Shown here: one piece after another, positions 46,960-57,931 of the stretch | Numbering within the stretch: position 1 is the stretch's first letter | How the letters are laid out: every line of letters starts with the position of its first letter | Origin: Hevea brasiliensis | Taxonomy: Eukaryota > Streptophyta > Magnoliopsida > Malpighiales > Euphorbiaceae | Direction of reading: 5' to 3' | Assembly (NCBI RefSeq): GCF_030052815.1 | Contig: NC_079507.1 | Span: 66,481,144 to 66,545,143, forward strand | DNA: 64,000 nucleotides | Made by a program: the position numbers and the translations under genes | The notes under the pieces: model-generated | Told to the model about the DNA's origin: nothing | The model's database searches: none | What the model saw: the letters and a program-made list of their open reading frames with translations, nothing else

Positions 46960-48570
46960 GAATGAAAATGAATCTGGAAGTTTCATATACCTCACATAGT
47001 AAAAAACTTTGTGTGGAGAGCACTTAGAAGTGTCTATCTTAATAAGGCCACTTGTGGCGTAAAGGTATTGATATGGATTCTGTGTGTCCTATTTGTGGGT
47101 CCGAAGAAAATGATCTTAATGTTTTTATTCATTGCTCGAATGCTCAAAATTGTTGACAACTCCTTGGCATCCCTATTCAGTCATAAGTTTTTTTTTTCAG
47201 TATATGTGACTTTTTTTAATTTTATTTTCTCTAATGTTGCAAGGAAAAACTTGTATTTTGCTATGGTATTCACGTTATTGTTGCAATTTGTTAATCTAGC
47301 AGGGCAAAGATATTGCTTCGTAGGAAATTGTTAGGTTGGTGTTGCAGTTTTTGCTTGATTAGGAGCAAGTTCAATTACCAAGTAGTAACAATCACCAAGT
47401 TGTTGTGCCTTCACGTCAAGTTCACTGGTTAACTCCTCCTGCAGGTCGTGTTAAATGCAATTTGGATGCAAGTATGTTTCAACAATCTTAGCAAACCAAT
47501 TTTGGTGTGATCCTTTAGGATTCCAATCGGTCATTCCTAGTAGATATGTCGAGCTTTTAATATGGTGTTCTTACTCCAAAAATTGCAAAAAATGTTGGGC
47601 TAAGGGAAGTCTTGTTGTGGTTAACAAAATTTTTCAAATATGAGAAATGTGAATATTAAGATGGATCTTAGAGAAGTTGTTATTATTATTTATTATGTTG
47701 AGAAAGATTTTTCTGAGTTTGATCAAGTTGTATATGACTGCAGAAATTTACTTTTACAAAAGTCTAGTTGGATTTTGATTTGGATTCGACGGCAAGTTAA
47801 TTTAGTAGCTCATTCATTAGCAATGGCGGCTATTTTACATGCTAGTGGTCAGAGTTGAGCATTCGGTTCGAATCGAACCAAACTAAATCAACAAAATTGA
47901 ATTAATCAAATTATCATATTTTAGAAATCGAATCGAATCAAAATGAATGAAAAATTAAATAAAATTAAACCGCTCTATTTTGATTCTGTTCATTTTGAAC
48001 CAATCAATTTTTGAGTTTTTATTAGTTTTTTTAATTTAGACTTGATTTTCAAGTTATCTTGTTTGATTTTGACATTGGTTTGAACCTAATAACCATTAAT
48101 CAATAAAATTAAACAATTTATATTTATAATTACATATAATTCATAAATTCCCTATAAAAATAAATCAATTTAAAAATCAATAAAACAATTCGATTTAGTT
48201 CAATTCAGTTCAACCAATTTTTTTTTCTTTAAAATCAAATCAAATCGAAATAATCAAAATTCTTAAAATGCAAAACTGAACCAAACTAAATTATTTTAAA
48301 AATCAAATCGAATTACCAAATTAAGACAGTTTGATTCGATTTATTCGATTCAAATCAAATATTGCTCACCCCTGCTAGTGGTCTAAGCCTCCAAATTTTT
48401 TATGCAATATTTTACTTTCTAATGTTGGTTCAAGTTTTTTCACTTGATACTTTGAATCTTAGGTTTTAGTGTATTAAAGAGATCTATTGATTTGGCTTTA
48501 GTTTGGATCTAATCTGTTAAGTTTTTTTTTCTTTCTATTTTTTAATAAAATGATTATTTACAAAAAGAAG
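46960..48570 (+). pseudogene. LINE relic B (zf-RVT + RNase H), split by MITE
   Basis: The zf-RVT part reads VKNFVWRALRSVYLNKATCG and CPICGSEENDLNVFIHCSNA at 46990-47150 in two frames. The RNase H-like domain begins CNLDASMF near 47455 and continues as DFSEFDQVVYDCRNLLLQKS and IWIRRQVNLVAHSLA at 47700-47830. An hAT-like MITE interrupts it at 47850-48374. A degenerate tail and a T-rich, TTTTTTAATAAAATG-containing 3' end follow at about 48530-48570. It is a 5'-truncated, dead LINE. Confidence 0.82.
47850..48374. mobile_element. hAT-like MITE with perfect 8-bp duplication
   Basis: 525 bp. The ends are CAGAGTTGAGCATT and, reversed, CAGGGGTGAGCAATATTTG. The target duplication CTAGTGGT is at 47842-47849 and 48375-48382. 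It is non-coding and rich in AATTGAATCGAAC-type words. It sits in the RNase H part of LINE relic B. Confidence 0.88.
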
Positions 48571-48919
48571 TTTTGAGTTAATCATGTCTATCTTTTTGTT
48601 TTTCTTTCATCTTAATTTTTTTTCCTTTTCCTCTTTTATTTATTTATCTTTCAAATAGCAAAGAAATCATTTAGTAAACTATGAATGACACAAATAATAA
48701 TTTTATATAAATAAGCGAAGTAAAGGAAATTAATAAGTTATATTGAGTCTATGAGGAATTTTGATTATTTAGAATCATTGTTGATTTTTACGACATGTAA
48801 TTTAATAGTTTTATTTAAAAGTCATATTAAAATTAAAAATATTGAGTTAAAATTATACAAAACAAATTAAAAAGGAAAATTGCATATGTATTTTTTTAAT
48901 TTTATAATTATAATAATTC

Positions 48920-48985
<66 letters not shown>

Positions 48986-50689
48986 GAGTAGGGACTAAGC
49001 AATGGGAACTCAAACCTAAATTTGCCATGTGACTTATATGCTTTCAACTACTAAGTAGGTTAGGCTTGTATCACCTTATATTAAATTTAGATAATAACAA
49101 TTTTTGCTTTAATTTCTTATTCAAACTAGGCCAATTGGATTAAAAATACTAAATATTTACACAAATTTACAATTATATCCATATTTTTTAATTTTTCATG
49201 CAAAATATCAAATATTTAATATTTGTCACGATTGTATTTAAATGACTCAATTGAATTCAAAAAGTTTAACTGATAAATTATAATATAGTCCCCTGAAATT
49301 TTATTTAATTATCAAAATAGTTCATTATTTTAAACTTTATAATTAAATATTTTTATTTATTATATAAAATATATTTTATATTCATTTTTAATTTAAATTT
49401 TAAACTGAAAAATATTTTTATTGACCGAAAGTAACTTAATTATTTTTTTAATTAAGCCAAACAAATCCATGTATCAAAAATATAATGTAAAAATACAAAC
49501 CTCTCTCCAAAACAACTACAAGGCTTGGAGGATAATCATCTCATTATTTTCCTTTTTGGTCCCTTACCCTACAAAACAAGTTGTAAGTGGAAACCTCAAA
49601 TTTGAGATCTAAATTGGAATTATAGTAACACGGCAACATCAAAATCAAAATTACCTTTGCAATAATTGCTTTCGGGACAAACAAAATAAGTTAATACCTT
49701 ATATATTGCAAGAAGTCATATTAGAGGTGACTCACTGACTGTTTATTGATCTGAATCTCAGAATCTTTGATTTTTTTAATTTTAATTTGATTCTAATTTT
49801 GATAAATTTAATGATTAATTTTTTTATTTTATTTAAAAATTTTGATTTTAAATAAAATTAAATAGGCTGATTGAATTTAATTTGATTTAGTTCAATTCAA
49901 AATCAGTTTTGATTTCAAATTGAACTGATTCAGTAGATTTTGCTTAAAAAAAGTTGAATAAATACAAATGAAAATCAATCATGACAAAAGAGGTTTTTAA
50001 AATATTTACATTTTACTTTTGAATATATTAATTTATTTTACTTGATTTAAAAAATAATTAAATTAATTTCAGGCAATAAAAATATTTTTATAAAATTTCA
50101 ATTAAAAATAAATATAAGATATATTTTATTTAATAAATATATTTTATATAATAAATAAAAAATATTTAAATATAAAATTTAAGATAATGAATTATCTTAT
50201 TAATTAAATAAACTTTAGGGACTATATTATAATTTATTATTAATTTTTTAAAAATCAATTTTGTGTTAGTTTTTTTTTTTTACAAAATTAAAATGATTGG
50301 ATATAATTATAAATTTATGTATATGTTAAGTATTTTTTATCCAATTGGCTTTCAGATTAATTTTTCATTTTAATGGTAACCTTTTAAATTGATATTTATT
50401 TATATTTTTCTAATTAATTTATTAAATTAATCGTATAAAATTAAACAATCGACGAGGGTTAAATAAAGTTTCATTTTACTTGTGGTAATTAACGGGGCTC
50501 TCCGACCAACGAGGCCTGCTGGTCGGAAGGCCAACCACTACATTGCCGGCCGCCATCAGTCCAATCGAGGAGAGAAGCAAGCTACTTTTCAGCTGAAGAT
50601 GATTGATAATTAATAACGGCCGCCCAAGGTTAAATTTCTAAACTTAATATTTTCGATACAGCAAATTGTTTATTTTTGCCATTTTCTTG
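48571..50689. other. AT-rich spacer
   Basis: No gene is recognised. It contains (TA)n at 48921-48982. A short GC-rich stretch (50490-50635) with a CCGACCA...TGGTCGG hairpin lies near 50496-50528. The GC-rich part lies just upstream of TPS copy 4 and may be unrelated to it. Confidence 0.6.
48921..48982. repeat. (TA)n microsatellite
   Basis: About 30 TA units. Confidence 0.95.
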
Positions 50690-52920
50690 AGTAGATGAAT
50701 GATAGTTCAATTGAAGGGCAGTTTGAAGGACTAAAACCACAAGTGAGAAGAATGCAAATCGAGAGTGGCACTCATCAGCCTGGCCAAGAACTGGGTTTGA
50801 TTGATTCAGTGCCACGCTTAGGCGTTGTTTATCATTTCAAGACAGAGATAGAAGGTGCATTGGCAAAACTATAGCATGACTGCAATTACAATCAGAGTGA
50901 TCTCTGCACTATTGCTCTTTTCAATTCCGATTACTTAGAGAGAAAGGAATGATCAATAATATTACTTAGAAAGGAATGATCAATAATGCTTCATGTGGTG
51001 AGCCCTTCTTTAAGCCATTATTACTAGGAGAAACACACTTGATCAGGTGAAGGTAGCTGATTACAAAAGTCTCTTTTCTTGCAGATACATTGAAAAAATT
51101 CAATGATCGTGAAGGAAAATTCAAGGAGCCCTTGATGGAGGATGTGGTTGGTGTGCTAAGTTTATATGAGGCTGCACATCTTGGCATACGAGGTGAGAAT
51201 ATCTTGGATGAAGCCATGGTTTTCACCACCACAAAACTCCAGTTAATTTTACCTAAACTAAGCCCGGACCTCGCAGAACAAGTTAGCCATGCCCTGAACC
51301 GGCCCATTCGCAAAAGATGAAAGATCATATTGCCTGCATTATTTGAAAGCAGCAGTGAGTCATCCAAAGTTGATTTTAGTGCTGCCTATGCAATTGAACT
51401 TAAATTATTGTGCGCGTTTGTGTGTACCTGGATGAAGAGAGTAGTGCGAAATTACTTGGCTGAACAAGTGGCGCGACGAAGGCGAAATTCCAACAATGGA
51501 GGAATATATGAAAGTTTCAATTGTAACTAGTTATCCAATGCTTGCAGCTTGATCAGAGGAATCACAAAGATTTTGTTCCGATGTTGGTTTTCCTATTGTG
51601 GCAAATATGGAAATCCAGGAACTGTCTCATCTTCAGAAATGAATCAACAAACTTTCAAGAAGTGATCTCTGTAGCTCTACACCATATGGAAGATTTCTCC
51701 AATGTTCAACCTTTTCCAAACCCCTCAGTCATCTCACTACAGAATCTCCACAACAATGGAGACCCCCTCCTCCTGATGTGATAAAATTAACTTTGATGGA
51801 GCAGCTTCTAAACACCTTAAAATTGGAGCATATGCAGCAGTAGCAAAAGATCATGCAGGCACCATATGTGACTGGTCTTGCAACCGTCTCCCAGCTATCC
51901 ATGATCCTCTGACCTGTGAAGCTATTGCGTGCAGGGAAGCTATGCTTCTAGCCAAGGCAAAAGGTTTTTCTCGAATTATCATTGAAGGGGACTCTCTCCA
52001 AGTTATCCAATCCTTGCAAGTTTGTCCTGCTCCAATTGAAAGCAAGAACGTGATTGAAGGCATTCTTTCCTTAGCTCCTAGTTTTCATGAGGTCAACTAC
52101 TGTTTCATTGGTAGGGAATGTAATTCAACAGCTCATGAGCTTGCCTCTAAATGTCTACATGATGTGTCTTTCGTTTGTAATCCCATGCTTCAAATCTACT
52201 TTGAATTTGACCATTTGGTCTGGTGCTTCTTTCAATGAAATATCTTTGGACAAAAAAATGATATTTTTATATGGCTTGGATTTTAGATATGTTTTGGTGG
52301 TCTTGAATTGCAATATTTTGTTTTTGGGTTAGGATTTGATAGATCTAGGAATCGAACAATGCAAATTTGTGTTATTCTTTTTCTCTAAATTTGTGTTATT
52401 CTTTTTCTCTTTTTTATACTATGTGATTGTGTGTGTTTTTAGATTTGTGTGCCTTGTTAAATTCTAAGAGAGTGTCGGTCAAATTATAATCAATTCATTT
52501 TAATTCAGGCTTATATAAGTGATTAAATTGTTTTACACATCAAAATGACTAGCCAAGTCAATGTTGCAACCTAACTTTTGTATTTTTTATTTTTAACTCA
52601 ATACGGGCCCAATTATACAGCTTTACAGGCAGCTGAAACCCACAACTCAGATTGCTTTACACATCAAAATGACTAATCAAGTGAATATTACAACCTAACC
52701 ACTTATATATTGCCCTTTTACTTCGTATTGTTTCGACGTGGGATTCCAACATGCCTGTATAGATCCAATGCTTGTGGCCACTTCCTTTTTTGGCATGGGC
52801 TGAAATCTTGCACGCTTCGCGGATGTTAAATACAAGGATGATGGTGGATACACTCATACACATTCTCACGTTTCGAAAGACTATGTTGCCTCATTGTTCA
52901 AGGACCTTGCACTCGTTTGC
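50690..52920 (+). pseudogene. TPS: TPS copy 4: shredded terpene synthase relic
   Basis: Plus strand, opposite to copies 1-3. The exon 2 remnant (about 50700-50950) reads [20 protein letters not shown] and then meets a TAG. The exon 3 remnant begins after a preserved TTGCAG acceptor at about 51085 and reads [20 protein letters not shown] and [13 protein letters not shown] before a TGA. Exons 4 and 5, with DDxxD, are missing. An exon 6 remnant (about 51430-51550) reads GEIPTMEEYMKVSIVTS after a frameshift. The exon 7 end (about 52800-52920) reads [14 protein letters not shown] and [12 protein letters not shown]. Retained splice sites show DNA-level duplication rather than retrocopying. It is more diverged from copies 1-3 than they are from each other, so it is an older cluster member. 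A LINE fragment separates exons 6 and 7. Confidence 0.87.
51552..52240 (+). pseudogene. LINE fragment C (pre-RNase H and RNase H domains)
   Basis: MLVFLLWQIWKSRNCLIFRN at 51570-51640 is the usual lead-in to the plant LINE RNase H. The RNase H-like domain follows with NFDGAASKHLKIGAYAAVAK, a CEAIACREAM box and IIIEGDSLQVIQSL, so the D, E and D catalytic positions are visible. It ends CNSTAHELASKCLHDV near 52165. A stop plus a one-base loss near 51780 separates the two halves. It sits within TPS copy 4, between the exon 6 and exon 7 remnants. Confidence 0.82.
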
Positions 52921-53569
52921 TACTGTGTGTGTGTCATTCCCTGCCTAATTGCTTGAGCTTTTGACAATGTATGATATATGGTGTTATCATGTTTTCGGTT
53001 AAAAAAAAAACATATGCTAGAAGCTATATGTCAAATAAAATGACTTGGAAGAAAAAAGAGTAATTAACTACCTGCTTCCATTTCCTGACTTGTAGTACTG
53101 CTAAGGCGATATAGATTTCTTGAGACTTTGGCATTAATCAATAAATTAGGTGCTTATTCTGTAATAAGCCCTCGGATTCATATATGTATAGTCAACTGGA
53201 AAGTTTTCCTGTTTCGAAACTTTGCATCTTTGACGAAATTCCCGTTTTTTATTTTTTTATTTTTTTTTCTGATTCTGCTCCAGCTTCGTCATAATGTTTC
53301 ATTTGCAATAGCAATACATGCCAGCTGGCTGCAAAACAGAGAAGGACTAATTGGAACAATGGACCCATAAACTCATTTTATATAAGTATTTTAAAGTAAT
53401 TTTATATTCATTTTTCCCCTTTTAATTTACTGATTTTTTTATATTAATTTTATTTTAATTAATTTGTTAATTTTAATTTAATTATATTTGATTTTTGGAT
53501 TTTTAATATTTTTAATATATTTTAAAGGCAAAAATATACAAATAGGAGAAATTCAAGGCAATTTAAAAG
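52921..53569. other. AT-rich spacer, no gene seen
   Basis: No coding signal that I trust. A short pair of related 50-bp blocks (TTTACACATCAAAATGACTA...) lies just to the left, at about 52530 and 52650. Confidence 0.55.
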
Positions 53570-54222
53570 CTTAAAGTTGTGAAAAAATTGAAGAAAATTC
53601 ACTTAAGAAAGCAGACCAGCAAAGATATTCAGGGACCCCAACATGTCCTGTGTTGAAAAACGTGTAAAGACAAGAGTCAGTGAGCAGAAACCAACATGAG
53701 ACATGTTATATTCAACACTGGGTCGTGTAACCAGAATTTTGGAACCAAACTCGCTGAAAATTTCAGGGATCTTAACATGCCCCGTGTAGAACCTAAAGCT
53801 CCTCTTTCGAACCAACATTAGGCATGTTAAAATCACTGAATTCAATATGAGGCATGTTGGAAGACGCTGATACATTTGCTGACATGGAAAAATTCCCTCA
53901 TTTCACACCTTTTACACCTTTTGTCTTTATCCCTTTTGAGATTACTTTTAAGGCAAAACTTTAAGAAGTATATAAGCATCATATTCTTATTTTTACCATA
54001 AGGAGAAAGAAAGAGAAAAATTCAAAAAAAAAAAAGGCAAGTAGAAACGCCATCTTTGGAAGAACAATATCTACAAAGTGACGTTTTCTAACCTCTATTT
54101 TCAGAGATTTGGATTCTCTTCCTCTAAGTTTTTATTTTTAATCTTATTTTCATATTTTCTTGCTTTATTTCATATTTTCTACTTGTAAATGCAAACATAA
54201 GTGAGCAAATACCTAAGATTTA
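53570..54222 (+). repeat. LTR-like fragment with CAACATG palindromes
   Basis: A stretch at 53620-53870 has repeated CAACATGnnnCATGTT and AACATGCCCCGTGT motifs. A TATATAAGCATCAT box at about 53969 and T-rich leader-like sequence follow. This order (palindromic U3, TATA, R/U5-like) is that of an LTR in plus orientation. It is cut at 54222 by the next element and no partner is visible. The lineage is uncertain. Confidence 0.5.
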
Positions 54223-56508
54223 TGTAACAACCCAGAAAAAAAAAAAGGTTCAAAAAAAAAAACGGGAGGAGGACCCCCCCCCCCTCAATTTTTTCTCTTC
54301 TCTCCTCTCCTCCCCTCTCTTCTTCTTCTTTCTTTCTTCGGTGACCGGCCGGCGACTTCCCAAGCGGCTCCCCACCCGACCGGCGAGCCTCCGGCGATGG
54401 CAAGAGCCACCAGAAACGGCGGCAAGAGAGGGAGGAGAGAGAGAAAAACTCTGCGCCTGATGGGTAGCGGCTTTCCAGTAGCGATTAAACCGTCCGACGT
54501 CCGATCGAGGCGATTCAGGTGGCGTTGGAAAGCTTGTTCCGAGAGCTTTCTTTTGATACCAATTTTGCAACAAATGGAGGTCGGATGAGTGAGATATGGA
54601 GGAGAGAAGTTTCGAGTTTTTCAAGCTTTTTCGTCAGATCTAGGACGATTCGACCGTTGGATCGACGATCCGAGACCACCTATGGACTGAGGAAGAGGAG
54701 AGGAACATGGTGGTATGATCAGATCCGACAAATGTCGTCGGCGACCGGCCACCGTGCGCGGTGGTTTTGGCGGTGGCTCCGGTGGGCTATGGAGATGATT
54801 CAACTTCCAGAGGCTTCCTCATAAATTTTTGAAATTTTTGAGACACAGATAAACTTTGGGTAAGACAATTTTCATTATTTATCTGTCTGTGGAGCATAAA
54901 TACAGTGTTTCTTAAACAGGAAAAATTGGAGAAAAATTCTAAGAAAAATATATGATGAAAGAAAAATTATTTAGAGATATTCTATGGTGTTTGTTGAATT
55001 TTTGAGTGATTGTATAATATTTTTGAAAAATATAGATGGATTTTAGTTAGATTTTTAGCATATGGGCATATAAGATTATTTGAAATTAAAATAATTAAAT
55101 TTTATATAATTGGTTGGAGCTTGAGGATGGAGGTTTAAATATGTGAATATTGAATTGGGTTGAATTAAAAATATGTTAGATGTTGGAAACTTATGGAATC
55201 GAGTAAAATTCTTGAATAAAATATTCATGGGTGATTAGAAAATTACAATTCATTTTGCAATAGCCTTATAATATTATTAAGGACTGTGGGACAAAATTTT
55301 AGAATTTTTAGAGCATGTTTGAGTGGATTTTTATAAAATGTCAATTATAGGGACTAAAACGTAATTTTTAAGGTTTTGAGTATTGCTTGGTTTGGAGGGC
55401 CCAGGAGGGGCCATATAATGATGATGAGATATGAGTTGAATTTAGAAGTGTTATTTGAGCCTTTTTGCAGGTTTGGTAGGTCCCAGGTATAGGGGAAACT
55501 CTACTGGATTTTCGACATAAATTAGACTGTCTATTGCCTCTTTAGAGCTTTATTCTAACTTAGTAATAATAGATTTATAATTTAATTATTAGGTGATCGA
55601 GATCAGCTATTTTTCTGCATCCAGCAGCCACAATAGTCATCGGTGTACTGTGAGTAAAATATTAATTTTAATTGTAATTTCGATATTATTATATGTTCAA
55701 GCATGCCCATGCATCACTTATATGTAAATATCTATGTAGTTAAACTATAGGTACGTTTTATGTTGCATTCATAACTGTTAAGTGCCATGGATGTTGTTGT
55801 GGTAATTTAGAGCAGTGTGCGTGCATTGGCGTGCGTGTAATATGGTGTGGACTATGGATAGGACGGGTAGACACGGCTTGAGATCTTCGCTAGGACCTGG
55901 TCCTTCGGGTAGACATGGCTTGAGTTCTTCTTGGCACCAGGTTGGATTTAAGAGAGCTGTATAGGGGATCAGCTCCCATATATTATATTGATATTACTGG
56001 GTGTGTAAGTGCTCCAAATTACCTTTTTGCTGCTATGATGTGAAATTATTGCTGTTGTTACATTTCACTCTACAGGGTGCATTAGTTTTAGATAGTTATA
56101 GAGATTATAGTTAAAATTGATATTTTACTCTGCAGTCGACGCTCACTCTGTTCAATATTTTTCCAGCCACAGAGGAGTTATTTTATAGAGCAACCTGTTT
56201 TCTTCTTCACAGGTTTAACGTCGATTATTTAATTATTTTACTATCTTTTCTAAATTTAAAATCTAGAACTCCACATGTGTTAGTAATAGTGTGAACCTTG
56301 TTAGAAATTGTGTTAATTTAAATTTTTGAGATTAATAAATGAAGATTTATATGGTATTTAAACAGTTTGATTTAAATTATTTTATATGCATATTGGGCCT
56401 AAATTGTGGGCCTGGTTATGGATTTGAGAACAGTAAGGCTTACTACGTGCCTCGGGGGCTTTATGCCAGTGTCCTAGTCTTGGTCGGCCCATGGGTTGGG
56501 TCGTGACA
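54223..56508 (+). repeat. Left LTR, 2.3 kb
   Basis: Begins TGTAACAACCCAG, then A-, C- and CT-rich tracts and a GC-rich section (54340-54800) that is not coding. It ends GGGTCGTGACA. Confidence 0.87.
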
Positions 56509-56511
56509 AAG

Positions 56512-56524
56512 TTGGTATCAGAGC
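56512..56524 (+). promoter_or_regulatory. Primer-binding site, tRNA-iMet type
   Basis: TTGGTATCAGAGC, three bases inside the left LTR; a perfect match to the common plant initiator-Met site. Confidence 0.92.
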
Positions 56525-57826
56525 TTAGGCTCTAGATTCATGGGAAATAATATAATTGGGAGTGTAAAATGAGTCTTGTTAGGATGTTACATGCAGAGTA
56601 TAGGATTCTGTTTCGTCTTTTCTGTAATTCCTTATTTCTAGATTCTGTGTTATATCTCAGGAAATATAAAAGTAACTCAATTAGTGTCTTGATTTTCGTG
56701 GAGTACATAGAAACATAAAATAGATTTAGCAAACTTATTGAGGTCTACCATGGAAACACGTACTCCAATAAATACTATATTTTTGTCAGTATGGGTTTAA
56801 ATGGTGTGCCCATTTCGTGTAAGGCACGAGTACATAAAGGTGAGTCTTGAACGTACAGTTACCCTAGATAAGGATGAGGATACCATTGCTGGCAGTCATC
56901 AGTGGATGACCCAGTCAGAATAAGTTTATGATAATAGAAGATTCAAGAGAGATAAGAGATTAAGAGACCTAGTCTGTCAGGACGTATCGTAGTAACTATA
57001 CAATATTCTCAATGTCTGCTCTGTAAGCTGCAGATTACAGTACCGATATGGGATTATTGTGTAGAGCTGCGTGCATCCCCGTAGTGCTCCATAATGAGGG
57101 TGTTTGCGGATGGCTTCTGTTTTAGTACAGTTATGCCAGAACAGAGTCCTATATCTGCAGAGGAGTTGGGAACTCCTAATTAGGAGTCTAGAGTTAGAAT
57201 ATTGAAAGGTCACAGTGGGGTGATAACTAGAGTCAGTGACTCAGTTACCCTAACATGAGCTAGAGTTACATCAAGAGTTGCCATCAGACCAGAGGTTTCG
57301 GATTAGTTGTAAAGTAAAGGTGACACCTATAGAGTGAGATCATCTAGTCTTCAGTATGGAATTTTGGATCATTTTTGTAGTACGACTAATGTTTTGCTTA
57401 GAGTTTAGTGAGAATAGTATACCTTGTGTGTATCTGTAAGGTGTAAAGTATAACCCTACTACCTAGAGAAGGTCGAAACTATGAATTGATGATTTACAGA
57501 GGTATGATATGATAAAAGAGTCATTAACTTGACATGGTTCTGGCAAGGTGGTAAATGTAGTACCTTTGTTCAGCAAGTTAGGGTATAGTCCTATCTTTTC
57601 AGAAGGGATCGAAGGTTATTACTAATAATGGTGACCAACAAAATAGTACCCCAAATGGGACTGTAGAGTGTGGTAGAGAGTAGTTGGCTCGGGTATCCTG
57701 CGGAGGATACAAGTTCCATTATAGAAATCATATATAATCAGATCATAATGGATGTAAATCCTTTGAATTGGATGACGGGTTTGGGTGCCCGGAATCTTAA
57801 GTTTTGGCTAATTGAGTAAACATGGA

Positions 57827-57931
<105 letters not shown>

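Noticed and set aside
50496..50528. CCGACCA/TGGTCGG hairpin as a possible terminator or small RNA
   Set aside because: A single 7-bp stem in a short GC-rich patch is weak, and no precursor-like structure is visible around it.
52530..52710. Paired TTTACACATCAAAATGACTA blocks as a possible target duplication of the LINE fragment
   Set aside because: The blocks are imperfect, about 118 bp apart and both on the same side of the LINE fragment, so they do not flank it.
54179..54824. Open frames on both strands in the GC-rich part of the LTR, some with arginine- or proline-rich peptides
   Set aside because: They lie wholly within the LTR, upstream of the primer site, and change frame between the two LTR copies.
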